A stretch of DNA of 42,014 bases, taken from NCBI RefSeq assembly GCF_013302895.1, contig NZ_VJOK01000001.1:1326329-1368342 (forward strand). Reading direction: 5' to 3'. Origin of the DNA: Streptomyces albus subsp. chlorinus (lineage in GTDB: Bacteria > Actinomycetota > Actinomycetes > Streptomycetales > Streptomycetaceae). Made by a program: the position numbers and the translations under genes. Every line of letters begins with the position of its first letter. The first letter of the stretch is position 1. Below the pieces are notes generated by a model that was not told the DNA's origin, did not search any database, and saw nothing but the letters and a program-made list of their open reading frames with translations. Shown piece after piece: positions 7,560 to 17,311 of the stretch.

Positions 7560-8669
7560 ATGTCCTCGCCCAGAGTCAACACACAGCGGTCCTCCAGGCG
7601 CCCGGAGGAACGGCTGCTCGACGATGTCGATCTCGACCTGGTCGCGGCGCTCCAACTCGCGCCCCGCACACCGGTCAACGCCCTCGCCGAGATACTGGAC
7701 AGCTCGCCCAGCACCATCGCCCGGAGGCTGTCACGGCTGCGCACGGAGCGGCTGCTGAGGGTGGGGGGCCGGCTGGACTGGCCGCTGATCACGACGGAGA
7801 ACCCGCGCCAGGTGTGGATCAAGTGCGAGCCGGGGCGCTCCCAAGAGGTCGCCCGCCGCATCCTGGAGCTGGCCGACGAGGTGCAGACCCTGCTGGTGAC
7901 GACCGGCAGCGCCGATATCTATTGCAGCGTCTATCCGCTGCTCGGCACCGACATCTTCGACCTGCTGACCAATCGGCTGCCCGGCATCCCCGGCATCGTC
8001 TCCACCGAGTCCCACCTGGTCCTGCGGGCCCACACCATGGGCCAGACCTGGCGGCTTCACCGGCTCGACCAGGCACAGACCGACCGGTTGCGCGAGCACG
8101 CCGTACAGGTCAGCCAGGAGCGGCGGGCCTCCCTGGAGGAGCTGTCGGAACTGGAGCGGCGCACCCTGGAGCTGATGGTGGCCAACGGCCGGATACCGGC
8201 CGCCGATATCGCCCGCGAACTGGGCGTCAGCCGCTCGACCGCGTACCGCACCTCGCAGACGCTCCTTGAGTGCGGCGCCCTCCAGCCGAGAGTGGAGATC
8301 GAGCCCGCGCTGCTGGGTTTCCCGCTCAACGCCTTGATGTCGCTGACCGTGCTTCCGCAGGCCATTCCCTGTCTGCTCGAGACCTTGGCCGGTCACCCTT
8401 CGGCCCGCTATGTGTCGATGGTGGCCGGCTCCTCCTCGGTGATCCACTATGGCGTCTTCCGTGATGAGGAGGACCTGGCCCGCTTCATCACCACGGATCT
8501 CGGGGCCTTTCCCGAGGTCACGACGGTCAACACATGCGTGGGCGTCCGTGTGCTGCGCCGCCACTGGACGGCGCGTGAGGGAGTCCGTCTCGGCGAGCGA
8601 GCCGACGGGTTCCTCTCCCCTCTCAGGGTCCCACCCACGCCCCCTCTTACGGCCTCGCCCACGGGGTGA
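7560..8669 (+). CDS. Double-length Lrp/AsnC-family transcriptional regulator
   Basis: 369 aa, about twice the usual Lrp length (150-165 aa). Two Lrp-like units lie in tandem. HTH 1 (about 23-72) is DVDLDLVAALQLAPRTPVNA with SSPSTIARRLSRL; its ligand-binding region is about 80-165. HTH 2 (about 196-245) is LSELERRTLELMVANGRIPA with VSRSTAYRTSQTLLECGAL; its effector region is about 250-340. This pseudo-dimeric form is known in actinobacteria. It is divergent from abgT, with a candidate operator between them, so the natural target is the abgT-peptidase operon and the effector may be an aminobenzoyl-glutamate-like molecule or amino acid. The C-terminal 25 residues are Pro/Thr-rich and probably disordered. 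Confidence 0.88.
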   Translation: MSSPRVNTQRSSRRPEERLLDDVDLDLVAALQLAPRTPVNALAEILDSSPSTIARRLSRLRTERLLRVGGRLDWPLITTENPRQVWIKCEPGRSQEVARRILELADEVQTLLVTTGSADIYCSVYPLLGTDIFDLLTNRLPGIPGIVSTESHLVLRAHTMGQTWRLHRLDQAQTDRLREHAVQVSQERRASLEELSELERRTLELMVANGRIPAADIARELGVSRSTAYRTSQTLLECGALQPRVEIEPALLGFPLNALMSLTVLPQAIPCLLETLAGHPSARYVSMVAGSSSVIHYGVFRDEEDLARFITTDLGAFPEVTTVNTCVGVRVLRRHWTAREGVRLGERADGFLSPLRVPPTPPLTASPTG

Positions 8670-8719
8670 CCTCACCTGACGTCCCCTGCACCTCTGACAC
8701 CCGTCAGGTACCGCGCGGG

Positions 8720-9300
8720 ATCATCGACGACCATGTGGCGCCTTGCCGCCGGATCGGGCGGCCCCCGAAACTCACGGACGCCGAACTGCTGTGCCTGGCG
8801 GTCGCCCAGGTCCTGCTCGGTTTCCCCTCGGCCCGGCCACTGGCTGGGGCTTCCGCCTCTACCTGGTCACCACTGCCGAAGGCAAGCCCGTCACCTGGTG
8901 TCCGGCCAGTCCGAAACCCGGCGAGCGGGAGGTGATGACCGCGCTGCTGGAACGCGACCACCACCTCATCCGCCGGGGACAGGTGACCCTCGCGGACAAG
9001 GGCTTCGCCGGGAAGGAGCTCGAAGCCTTCGTGAGCGAGCGGCTCGGTGCCCACCTCGTACGGCCGGACCGCAAGGACGAACCGGTCCGCCACGGGAAGA
9101 CCGCCCGGGTCCGGCAGTGGACCGAAGCTGTCATCGACACCCTCAAAGGCCAGCTCAGCCTCGAACAACACGGCGGCAGAACCCCCGCCGGCGTCTTCGC
9201 CCGCACAGGACAACGACTCCTCGCCCTCGCCGCCGGCACCTGGCACAACTGGACCACCGGCGCCACAGTCAAACGATCACTGATCGCCTACGGCCGCTGA
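8720..9300 (+). pseudogene. IS982-type transposase remnant (deleted and frameshifted)
   Basis: Two reading frames together give parts of one transposase. From 8720 the N-terminal piece reads DDHVAPCRRIGRPPKLTDAE and LLCLAVAQVLLGF. Near 8840 the homology switches to another frame: GFRLYLVTTAEGKPVTW, then VTLADKGFAGKELEAFVSE, RKDEPVRHGK, QWTEAVIDTLKGQLSLEQHG and GRTPAGVFARTGQRLLALAA, ending at TGA 9298-9300. ADKGF and the DTLKGQL helix match the second Asp and the Glu region of IS982-family DDE transposases. The middle section with the first catalytic Asp is missing. No clear terminal repeats remain, so it cannot move itself. It marks the right edge of the abgT/Lrp block. Confidence 0.8.
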
Positions 9301-9320
9301 GAACATCGGACTCAGTCATC

Positions 9321-9326
9321 TAGGCT
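9321..9326 (+). promoter_or_regulatory. -10 box upstream of the duplicated MFS start
   Basis: TAGGCT is 7 nt before the first ATG (9334) of the duplicated start, the leaderless layout. Transcription would begin at or next to 9334, not at the ATG (9357) that opens the long frame. Confidence 0.5.
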
Positions 9327-9333
9327 GCGGTAC

Positions 9334-9379
9334 ATGAACGACCCGGCCGAGCGGATATGAACGACCCGGCCGCGCGGAG
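9334..9379 (+). repeat. 23-bp tandem duplication covering the MFS start; creates an 8-codon leader ORF
   Basis: 9334-9356 and 9357-9379 are two head-to-tail 23-bp copies identical at 21 of 23 positions; each begins ATGAACGACCCGGCCG. Because 23 is not a multiple of 3, the first copy reads MNDPAERI and stops at TGA 9358-9360, overlapping the second ATG (ATGA). The second copy opens the full-length MFS frame. Confidence 0.85.
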
Positions 9380-10853
9380 CATCCGTCCGCTGACGGGGGT
9401 ACTGGCGGCGATCGCGGTCTCCTTGACCGGGACCCGAGTCTCGGCCGTCGCCCTGCCCTGGTTCGTACTCGTCACGACCGGCAGCACCGCACGCACCGGG
9501 CTGGTGGCGCTCTGCGAGATGGCGCCGTACGTCCTGGTCAAGGCCCTCACCGGGCCACTGGTGGACCGGGCCGGGCCGCGCCGGGTCTCCTGGGTGACCG
9601 ACGCGGCCAGCGCGGCGGCCGTGGGGGCGGTCTCGGTCCTCCACCTCGTGGACGCGCTGTCCTTCTGGCTCCTCCTGCTGCTGGTCGCCGTGGTCGGCGC
9701 GGCCCGCGGCCCCGGGGACCTGGCCAAGCAGGTCATGGTGCCGGACGCCGCGGCAGCCGCCCGGGTCCCGCTGGAGCGCGCCGCCGGCCTGGCGGGCGTC
9801 ACCGAGCGGCTGGCCTCGACCGTCGGCCCCGCGGCGGGCGGCGCGGTGGTCGCCCTGCTCGGCGCACCGACCGCCCTGTTCGCCATCGCCGTCTGCTTCG
9901 CCTCCGGCGGCCTGGTGATCCTCCTGTGCGGCGACGGCTCCCGCTCCCGAACCGGACCGGCCGGACGACCTGGTCCCGCCGCGCGGGACGTCCCCACCGA
10001 GCCGGCGGGCCGCGGGGCGGAGCCCGGTTACTGGCGGCGGCTCGGTGAGGGGTTCCGGTTCCTGCGGCGGGATCCGCTGCTGCTGACGATCATCGTCACG
10101 GTGGGTGTCACCAATCTGCTGGACGCGGCCTTCGCCTCGCTGCTGCTGCCGGTCTGGGCGCGGGAGTCGGGACACGGGCCCGGGGCGATCGGTCTGGCCG
10201 ACAGCGTGCTCGGCGTCGCGGCGGTCTGCGGCAGCCTGGTGGCGGCGGCCGTCGGGCACCGGATACGCCGCCGCCTGGTCTTCTTCGGCGGTTTCCTGCT
10301 GGCGGGCGCCCCCCGGTTCCTGATCCTGGCCGGCGATGTGCCGATGGCGGCCGTGCTGGGGGTGTTCGCCCTGAGCGGGTTCGGGGCGGGGTTCCTCAAC
10401 CCGATACTCGGGGCCGTCAACTTCGAACGGGTGCCCGCCCCGCTGCGGGGCCGGGTCAACGCGCTGGGCGACTCGCTGGCCTGGGCCGGCATCCCCCTGG
10501 GCGGGCTGCTGGCCGGCACCGCGGTGGCCGCCTTCGGGCTGGCACCGGTGCTGCTCGCGGGCGGGGCCGCGTACTTCCTGACCACCAATCTGGCCGGGCT
10601 GCGGCCCGAGTGGCGCCGGATGGACCGGCCGTCCGGCCCCGGCCCGGGGCACGCGACGGCCGCCGGCTCCGGCGCCCCGGCGGACCCGGCCGGTCCCGAC
10701 GGCCCCAACGCCCCCGAGGCACCCGAGGCACCCGACGGCCCCGATGCCCCTGAGGCACCCGACAGCCCGGGGAGTCTCCCCGGGCAGGGGCCGAGCCTCC
10801 CCGGGCAGGGGCCGCGGGACGGGGGGCGGGGAGCGGAACGGGCGGGGACCTGA
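9357..10853 (+). CDS. MFS transporter (DHA3/MefA-like efflux type)
   Basis: 498 aa. About 10-12 hydrophobic segments between residues 10 and 420, split by a hydrophilic loop (about 203-225) into two halves. The LALPWFV-like first helix and PLVDRAGPRRV loop resemble the MFS motif A of drug:H+ antiporter 3 proteins such as macrolide exporters; the substrate is unknown. The last 75 residues form a Pro/Gly/Asp/Ala-rich tail built from DNA repeats, including an 18-bp sequence at 10776-10793 and 10797-10814. There is no good ribosome site before ATG 9357. The gene lies behind a 23-bp start duplication, so expression may depend on reinitiation from the upstream 8-codon ORF. Confidence 0.85.
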   Translation: MNDPAARSIRPLTGVLAAIAVSLTGTRVSAVALPWFVLVTTGSTARTGLVALCEMAPYVLVKALTGPLVDRAGPRRVSWVTDAASAAAVGAVSVLHLVDALSFWLLLLLVAVVGAARGPGDLAKQVMVPDAAAAARVPLERAAGLAGVTERLASTVGPAAGGAVVALLGAPTALFAIAVCFASGGLVILLCGDGSRSRTGPAGRPGPAARDVPTEPAGRGAEPGYWRRLGEGFRFLRRDPLLLTIIVTVGVTNLLDAAFASLLLPVWARESGHGPGAIGLADSVLGVAAVCGSLVAAAVGHRIRRRLVFFGGFLLAGAPRFLILAGDVPMAAVLGVFALSGFGAGFLNPILGAVNFERVPAPLRGRVNALGDSLAWAGIPLGGLLAGTAVAAFGLAPVLLAGGAAYFLTTNLAGLRPEWRRMDRPSGPGPGHATAAGSGAPADPAGPDGPNAPEAPEAPDGPDAPEAPDSPGSLPGQGPSLPGQGPRDGGRGAERAGT

Positions 10854-12728
<1,875 letters not shown>

Positions 12729-12839
12729 GCGCCCGCGTCCTCCGGGAGGCCGGACCCGCACCCGTCCCGGTGGCGTCCAGCCGGGCGGGAAAGCGGAACG
12801 GCAGGCATGCCCGTCCGGTTGCCCGGGGACCCGGCACGC

Positions 12840-13589
12840 ATGACGAAGCTCGGTCTGCCGGATGGCGTGCGCGCCTGCCTGTTCGATCTCGACGGCGTCC
12901 TCACCCGGACGGCCGTCGTCCACGCGGCCGCCTGGAAGGAGATGTTCGACGCGTACCTGCGCGGCCGCGACGGGCCCGGCTTCCGGCCCTTCGACCCGGT
13001 CGTCGACTACGACCGGTACGTGGACGGGCGGCCCCGCGCCGACGGCGTCGCCACGTTCCTGGCCTCGCGCGGCATCGAGCTGCCGGAGGGCTCCGCCGAG
13101 GACCCGCCCGGCCGGGAGACCGTGTACGGGCTGGGCAACCGCAAGAACGACCTGCTGCTGGAGAAGATCCGTAAGGAGGGCGTCGCCGCCTACGACGGCT
13201 CGCTGCGCTATCTGCGCGCGGTTCGGTCCGCCGGGCTGCTGACCGCCGTCGTCTCCTCCAGCGCGAACTGCCGCGACGTCCTGGCCTCGGTCGGCATCGA
13301 GGACCGGTTCGACGTGCGCATCGACGGGATCGTGGCCAGGGAACGGGCCCTGCCCGGCAAACCCCGCCCCGACACCTTCCTGGCCGCCGCCCGCGACCTG
13401 GGGGTGGCGCCCGAGGACGCGGCGGTCTTCGAGGACGCCCTCGCCGGGATGGAGGCCGGCCGCGCCGGGAACTTCGGCTACGTCGTCGGGGTGGACCGCA
13501 CGGGCCAGGCCGACGCGCTGCGGCAGCACGGCGCCGACACCGTCGTGAAGGACCTTGCCGACCTCATGGAGTCCGGGGAGGGCGCCTAA
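12840..13589 (+). CDS. HAD-family beta-phosphoglucomutase-like hydrolase
   Basis: 249 aa. HAD motif I is [11 protein letters not shown] (D16, D18), motif II SSSANC, motif [11 protein letters not shown], motif [12 protein letters not shown]. The cap domain is inserted after motif I, as in subfamily IA beta-phosphoglucomutases. These convert beta-glucose-1-phosphate to glucose-6-phosphate. The TAA stop is directly followed by the GTG of a GH65 phosphorylase, whose product is beta-glucose-1-phosphate, so the two genes form a two-step pathway. ATG 12840 (MTKLGLP) matches the usual family start; an in-frame ATG at 12807 is possible but has a poorly spaced ribosome site. Confidence 0.88.
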   Translation: MTKLGLPDGVRACLFDLDGVLTRTAVVHAAAWKEMFDAYLRGRDGPGFRPFDPVVDYDRYVDGRPRADGVATFLASRGIELPEGSAEDPPGRETVYGLGNRKNDLLLEKIRKEGVAAYDGSLRYLRAVRSAGLLTAVVSSSANCRDVLASVGIEDRFDVRIDGIVARERALPGKPRPDTFLAAARDLGVAPEDAAVFEDALAGMEAGRAGNFGYVVGVDRTGQADALRQHGADTVVKDLADLMESGEGA

Positions 13590-15938
13590 GTGATCAGCAA
13601 CTCCTCCTACACCGTGGAGCCGTGGAGGCTGCGCGAGAGCGAGCTGAACCTCGACGTGCTGCCGCAGAGCGAGTCCGTCTTCGCCCTCTCCAACGGGCAC
13701 ATCGGCTGGCGCGGCAACCTGGACGAGGGCGAGCCGCACGGGCTGCCTGGCACCTACCTCAACGGCGTCCACGAGCTGCATCCCCTGCCGTACGCGGAGG
13801 CGGGCTACGGCTACCCGGAGTCGGGGCAGACGGTCATCAACGTCACCAACGGCAAGATCATGCGCCTGCTCGTCAACGACGAGCCGTTCGATGTGCGGTA
13901 CGGCAAACTCCGCTCCCACGAGCGGGTGCTGGACCTGCGGACCGGCCTGCTGCGGCGGGTGTGCGAGTGGAGTTCACCGGCGGGCTGCACCGTCCGTGTG
14001 ACCTCGACGCGGCTGGTCTCCTTCGCCCAGCGCGCCATCGCCGCCGTCGCCTACGAGGTGGAGCCGCTGGACTCCGATGTCCGGGTGGTCGTGCAGTCGG
14101 AGCTGGTCGCCAACGAGCAGCTGCCCGAGAAGCAGGGCGGCGACCCCCGGGTCGCCGCCGCGCTGGAGGACGTCCTCGTGCCCGAGGAGCACTTCGCCTC
14201 CGAGATGCGGCTGCGGCTGGTGCACCGCACCGAGCGCAGCGGACTGCGGGTCGGTTCGGCCGCCGACCACGTGGTGCACGGCCCCGCCACCACCCGCACC
14301 GCCGGTGAGAGCGGGGACAATGTCGCCCGGCTCACCGTCACCGCCGAGCTGGAGCGCGGACAGCCGCTGCGCGTGGAGAAGCTGGTCTCCTACGGCTGGT
14401 CCGGCGCGCGGTCGCTGCCCGCCGTCCGCGACCAGGTCGACGCCGCGCTGGCCGGGGCCGGCTCCAAGGGCTGGCAGGGGCTGGTGCGGCAGCAGCGGGA
14501 GTACCTGGACGGCTTCTGGGCGCGTGCCGACGTCGAGGTGGACGGGGACGCGGAGATCCAGCAGGCGGTGCGGTTCGCGCTCTTCCACGTCCTCCAGGCC
14601 GGTGCCCGCGCCGAGAAGCGCGCCATCCCCTCCAAGGGGCTCACCGGTTCCGGCTACGACGGGCACTCCTTCTGGGACAGCGAGTCGTTCGTGCTGCCGG
14701 TGCTCACCTACACCTCGCCCGACTCGGTGGCCGAGGCGCTGCGCTGGCGGCAGGAGACGCTGCCGGCGGCCCGCGACCGGGCCCGCCAACTGGGCCTGCG
14801 CGGCGCCGCGTTCCCCTGGCGGACGATCGACGGTTCGGAGTGCTCGGCCTACTGGCCCGCCGGCACGGCCGCCTTCCACGTCAACGCGGACATCGCGGAC
14901 GCGGTCACCCGGTACGTCGCCGTCACCGGCGACACGGAGTTCGAGCGGGAGACGGGGGTGGAGATCCTCGTCGAGACCGCCCGGCTGTGGCACTCGCTGG
15001 GCCACCACGACCACCACGGCACCTTCCACTTCGACGGCGTCACCGGACCCGACGAGTACAGCGCCATCGCGGACGACAACCTCTACACCAATCTCATGGC
15101 GCAGCTGAACCTGCGGGCCGCGGCGGACGTGGTGGTGCGGTACCCCGAGGAGGCCGCCGCGCTGGGCGTCGACGACGAGGAGGCCGCCGCCTGGCGGGAC
15201 GCGGCCGAGGCGGTGGCCATACCGTTCAACGAGACGCTGGGGGTGCACGAGCAGTCGGCGGGCTTCACCGGGCACCAGCTGTGGGACTTCTCCGCCACGG
15301 GAGCCGACCAGTACCCGCTGATGCTGCACTTCCCCTACTTCGACCTGTACCGCAAGCAGGTCATCAAACAGGCCGACCTGGTGCTGGCCATGTACAAGCG
15401 GGGCGACGCCTTCGACGCCGAGCAGAAGGCGCGCAACTTCGCCTACTACGAGCAGATGACCGTCCGCGACTCGTCGCTGTCCGCCTGCTGCCAGGCCGTG
15501 ACCGCCGCCGAGGTCGGCCACCTCCACCTCGCCTACGACTACCTGGGCGAGGCGGCGCTGATGGACCTGGCCGACCTGGAGAACAACACCCGCGACGGGC
15601 TGCACATCGCCTCCCTGGCCGGGGCCTGGATCGCGCTGGTCGCCGGGTTCGGCGGGATGCGCTACCGCGGCGGCACGCTGGACTTCTCCCCCGCCCTGCC
15701 CGAACAGCTCAGCAAGCTGGCCTTCGTGGTGCAGATGCTGGGGCGGCGGCTGCGGGTGGAGATCGTGGGCGGGACCGTCACCTACCGGCTCCTGGACGGT
15801 GAGCCGCTGCGGCTGTGCCACTGCGGGGAGCCCTTCCGCGTCGCGGAGGGCTCCCCTGTGACGCGCAGTCTGCGGAAGCCCGAGCCCGGCCCGGAACCGG
15901 AGCAACCACGGGGGCGGCGCCCGGTGCGGAGGCACTGA
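13590..15938 (+). CDS. Glycoside hydrolase family 65 disaccharide phosphorylase
   Basis: 782 aa, typical GH65 length. N-terminal beta-sandwich (about 1-280, containing SESVFALSNGHIGWRGNLDE), then an (alpha/alpha)6 barrel with SFWDSESF, FPWRTIDGSE and HFDGVTGPDEYSAIADDN. E489 in GPDEY is the general acid by position (E487 in lactobacillal maltose phosphorylase, as I recall). SSLSACCQA and HIASLAG are in the phosphate-binding region. The family phosphorolyses maltose, trehalose, kojibiose or nigerose to beta-glucose-1-phosphate plus a sugar; the substrate cannot be read from sequence. GTG 13590 follows the HAD stop with no gap. The C-terminal 25 residues are Arg/Pro-rich. Mycobacteria carry a similar HAD-GH65 pair. 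Confidence 0.9.
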   Translation: MISNSSYTVEPWRLRESELNLDVLPQSESVFALSNGHIGWRGNLDEGEPHGLPGTYLNGVHELHPLPYAEAGYGYPESGQTVINVTNGKIMRLLVNDEPFDVRYGKLRSHERVLDLRTGLLRRVCEWSSPAGCTVRVTSTRLVSFAQRAIAAVAYEVEPLDSDVRVVVQSELVANEQLPEKQGGDPRVAAALEDVLVPEEHFASEMRLRLVHRTERSGLRVGSAADHVVHGPATTRTAGESGDNVARLTVTAELERGQPLRVEKLVSYGWSGARSLPAVRDQVDAALAGAGSKGWQGLVRQQREYLDGFWARADVEVDGDAEIQQAVRFALFHVLQAGARAEKRAIPSKGLTGSGYDGHSFWDSESFVLPVLTYTSPDSVAEALRWRQETLPAARDRARQLGLRGAAFPWRTIDGSECSAYWPAGTAAFHVNADIADAVTRYVAVTGDTEFERETGVEILVETARLWHSLGHHDHHGTFHFDGVTGPDEYSAIADDNLYTNLMAQLNLRAAADVVVRYPEEAAALGVDDEEAAAWRDAAEAVAIPFNETLGVHEQSAGFTGHQLWDFSATGADQYPLMLHFPYFDLYRKQVIKQADLVLAMYKRGDAFDAEQKARNFAYYEQMTVRDSSLSACCQAVTAAEVGHLHLAYDYLGEAALMDLADLENNTRDGLHIASLAGAWIALVAGFGGMRYRGGTLDFSPALPEQLSKLAFVVQMLGRRLRVEIVGGTVTYRLLDGEPLRLCHCGEPFRVAEGSPVTRSLRKPEPGPEPEQPRGRRPVRRH

Positions 15939-15981
15939 GCTTCTTTCCCGCCGCGACGGCGGGCGGCCGACGACGACCGGC

Positions 15982-16030
15982 CCGGCGGTGCCGGACCCGC
16001 CCGCGGTGAGGCCCGGTTCGGCACCGCCGG
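15982..16030. terminator. Bidirectional terminator hairpin
   Basis: A perfect 12-bp stem, CCGGCGGTGCCG (15982-15993) with CGGCACCGCCGG (16019-16030), encloses a 25-nt loop between the convergent GH65 and acyl-CoA dehydrogenase genes. There is no U-run, as is usual for Streptomyces terminators. Confidence 0.65.
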
Positions 16031-16070
16031 TCACGTTCTCGCCGGTTGCTCACCATAGCGGCGGGACAAC

Positions 16071-17303
16071 TCATCGGTACCGTTTCAGTTCGCGGCGGGC
16101 CAGGGAGCGCTGGTGGACCTCGTCGGGGCCGTCGGCCAGGCGCAGCGTCCTGGCAGCGGCCCACAGCTCAGCGAGGGGGAAGTCCTGCGAGACCCCGCCC
16201 GCCCCGTGGAGCTGCACCGCGTCGTCGAGGATGCGTACCACGGCGCGGGGCGTGGCGATCTTGATGGCCTGGATCTCGGTGTGGGCGCCCCGGTTGCCGA
16301 CCGTGTCCATCAGCCAGGCGGTCTTGAGCACCAGCAGCCGCAGTTGCTCGACCTGGACCCGGGCGTCCGCGATCCACGCCTGCACCTGGCCCTGCCCGGC
16401 GAGCGGCTTGCCGAAGGCCGTCCGCTCCAGCGCCCGCCGGCACATCAGCTCGATCGCCCGCTCGGCCATGCCGATGAGCCGCATGCAGTGGTGGATGCGG
16501 CCGGGGCCGAGGCGGGCCTGCGCGATGGCGAAGCCGCCGCCCTCCTCGCCGATCAGGTTGCCCACCGGGACGCGTACGTCGTCGAAGACGACCTCGGCGT
16601 GGCCGCCGTGGTAGTGGTCCTCGTAGCCGTAGACCGTCATGGCGCGCCGCACCTGGAGGCCGGGGGTGTCGCGCGGGACGAGCACCATGGACTGCTGGCG
16701 GCGCACGTCCTCGGCGTCCGGGTCGGTCTTGCCCATGACGATGAAGACCGCGCACTCCGGGTTCATGGCGCCCGAGATGTACCACTTGCGGCCTGTGATG
16801 ACGTAGTGGTCGCCGTCGCGCCGGATACGGGTGCCGATGTTGGTGGCGTCCGAGGAGGCGACCTCGGGCTCGGTCATGGCGAAGGCGGAGCGGATCTCGC
16901 CCGACAGCAGCGGCACCAGCCACCGCTCGCGCTGCTCGGGCGAGCCGAACTGGGCCAGCAGTTCCATGTTCCCGGTGTCGGGTGCCGCGCAGTTGAGCGC
17001 GGTGGGGGCGAGCTGCGGGCTGTGTCCGGTGATCTCGGCCAGCGGCGCGTACTGGAGGTTGGTGAGCCCGGCCCCGTACTCCTCGTCGGGCAGACTGTGC
17101 TGGTCAACGAAGAAGAGGTTCCACAGGCCCAGCTTGCGCGCGGTGGCCTGGAGTTCCCGTACCACCTCGGGCGTCCGCCAGGGCGAGTCCAAGGCGGCGC
17201 GCTGCTGGGCGGCCACGGCCTCGGCGGGGCGCACGTGCGCGTCCATGAAGGCGAGCAGCCGCTCGCGCAGCTCCTCGGTGCGCGCGTCGAATGCGAAGTC
17301 CAT
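16071..17303 (-). CDS. Acyl-CoA dehydrogenase, ACAD10/ACAD11-like
   Basis: 410 aa. N-terminal helical region, then the FAD-binding middle domain with FAMTEPEVASSDATNIGTRI and GRKWYISGA, then a C-terminal helical domain with GPGRIHHCMRLIGMAERAIE, RTAFGKPLAGQGQVQAWIAD and QLHGAGGVSQDFPLA...LADGPDEVH. ALAGPD/ADGPDEVH and VSQDFPLA are features of the ACAD10/11 branch; the position usually read as the catalytic-base Glu region carries Asp here (SQDF). ATG 17303 has GAGG 7 nt upstream and follows the kinase gene by 8 nt, so both are cotranscribed. In the mammalian ACAD10/11 system and bacterial levulinate pathways, a kinase and this type of dehydrogenase process 4-hydroxyacyl-CoAs together. Confidence 0.88.
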   Translation of the reverse strand: MDFAFDARTEELRERLLAFMDAHVRPAEAVAAQQRAALDSPWRTPEVVRELQATARKLGLWNLFFVDQHSLPDEEYGAGLTNLQYAPLAEITGHSPQLAPTALNCAAPDTGNMELLAQFGSPEQRERWLVPLLSGEIRSAFAMTEPEVASSDATNIGTRIRRDGDHYVITGRKWYISGAMNPECAVFIVMGKTDPDAEDVRRQQSMVLVPRDTPGLQVRRAMTVYGYEDHYHGGHAEVVFDDVRVPVGNLIGEEGGGFAIAQARLGPGRIHHCMRLIGMAERAIELMCRRALERTAFGKPLAGQGQVQAWIADARVQVEQLRLLVLKTAWLMDTVGNRGAHTEIQAIKIATPRAVVRILDDAVQLHGAGGVSQDFPLAELWAAARTLRLADGPDEVHQRSLARRELKRYR

Positions 17304-17311
17304 GTGCTGCC

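Noticed and set aside
13974..16034. 686-codon minus-strand open frame over GH65
   Set aside because: Shadow of the GH65 gene, which has complete catalytic motifs.
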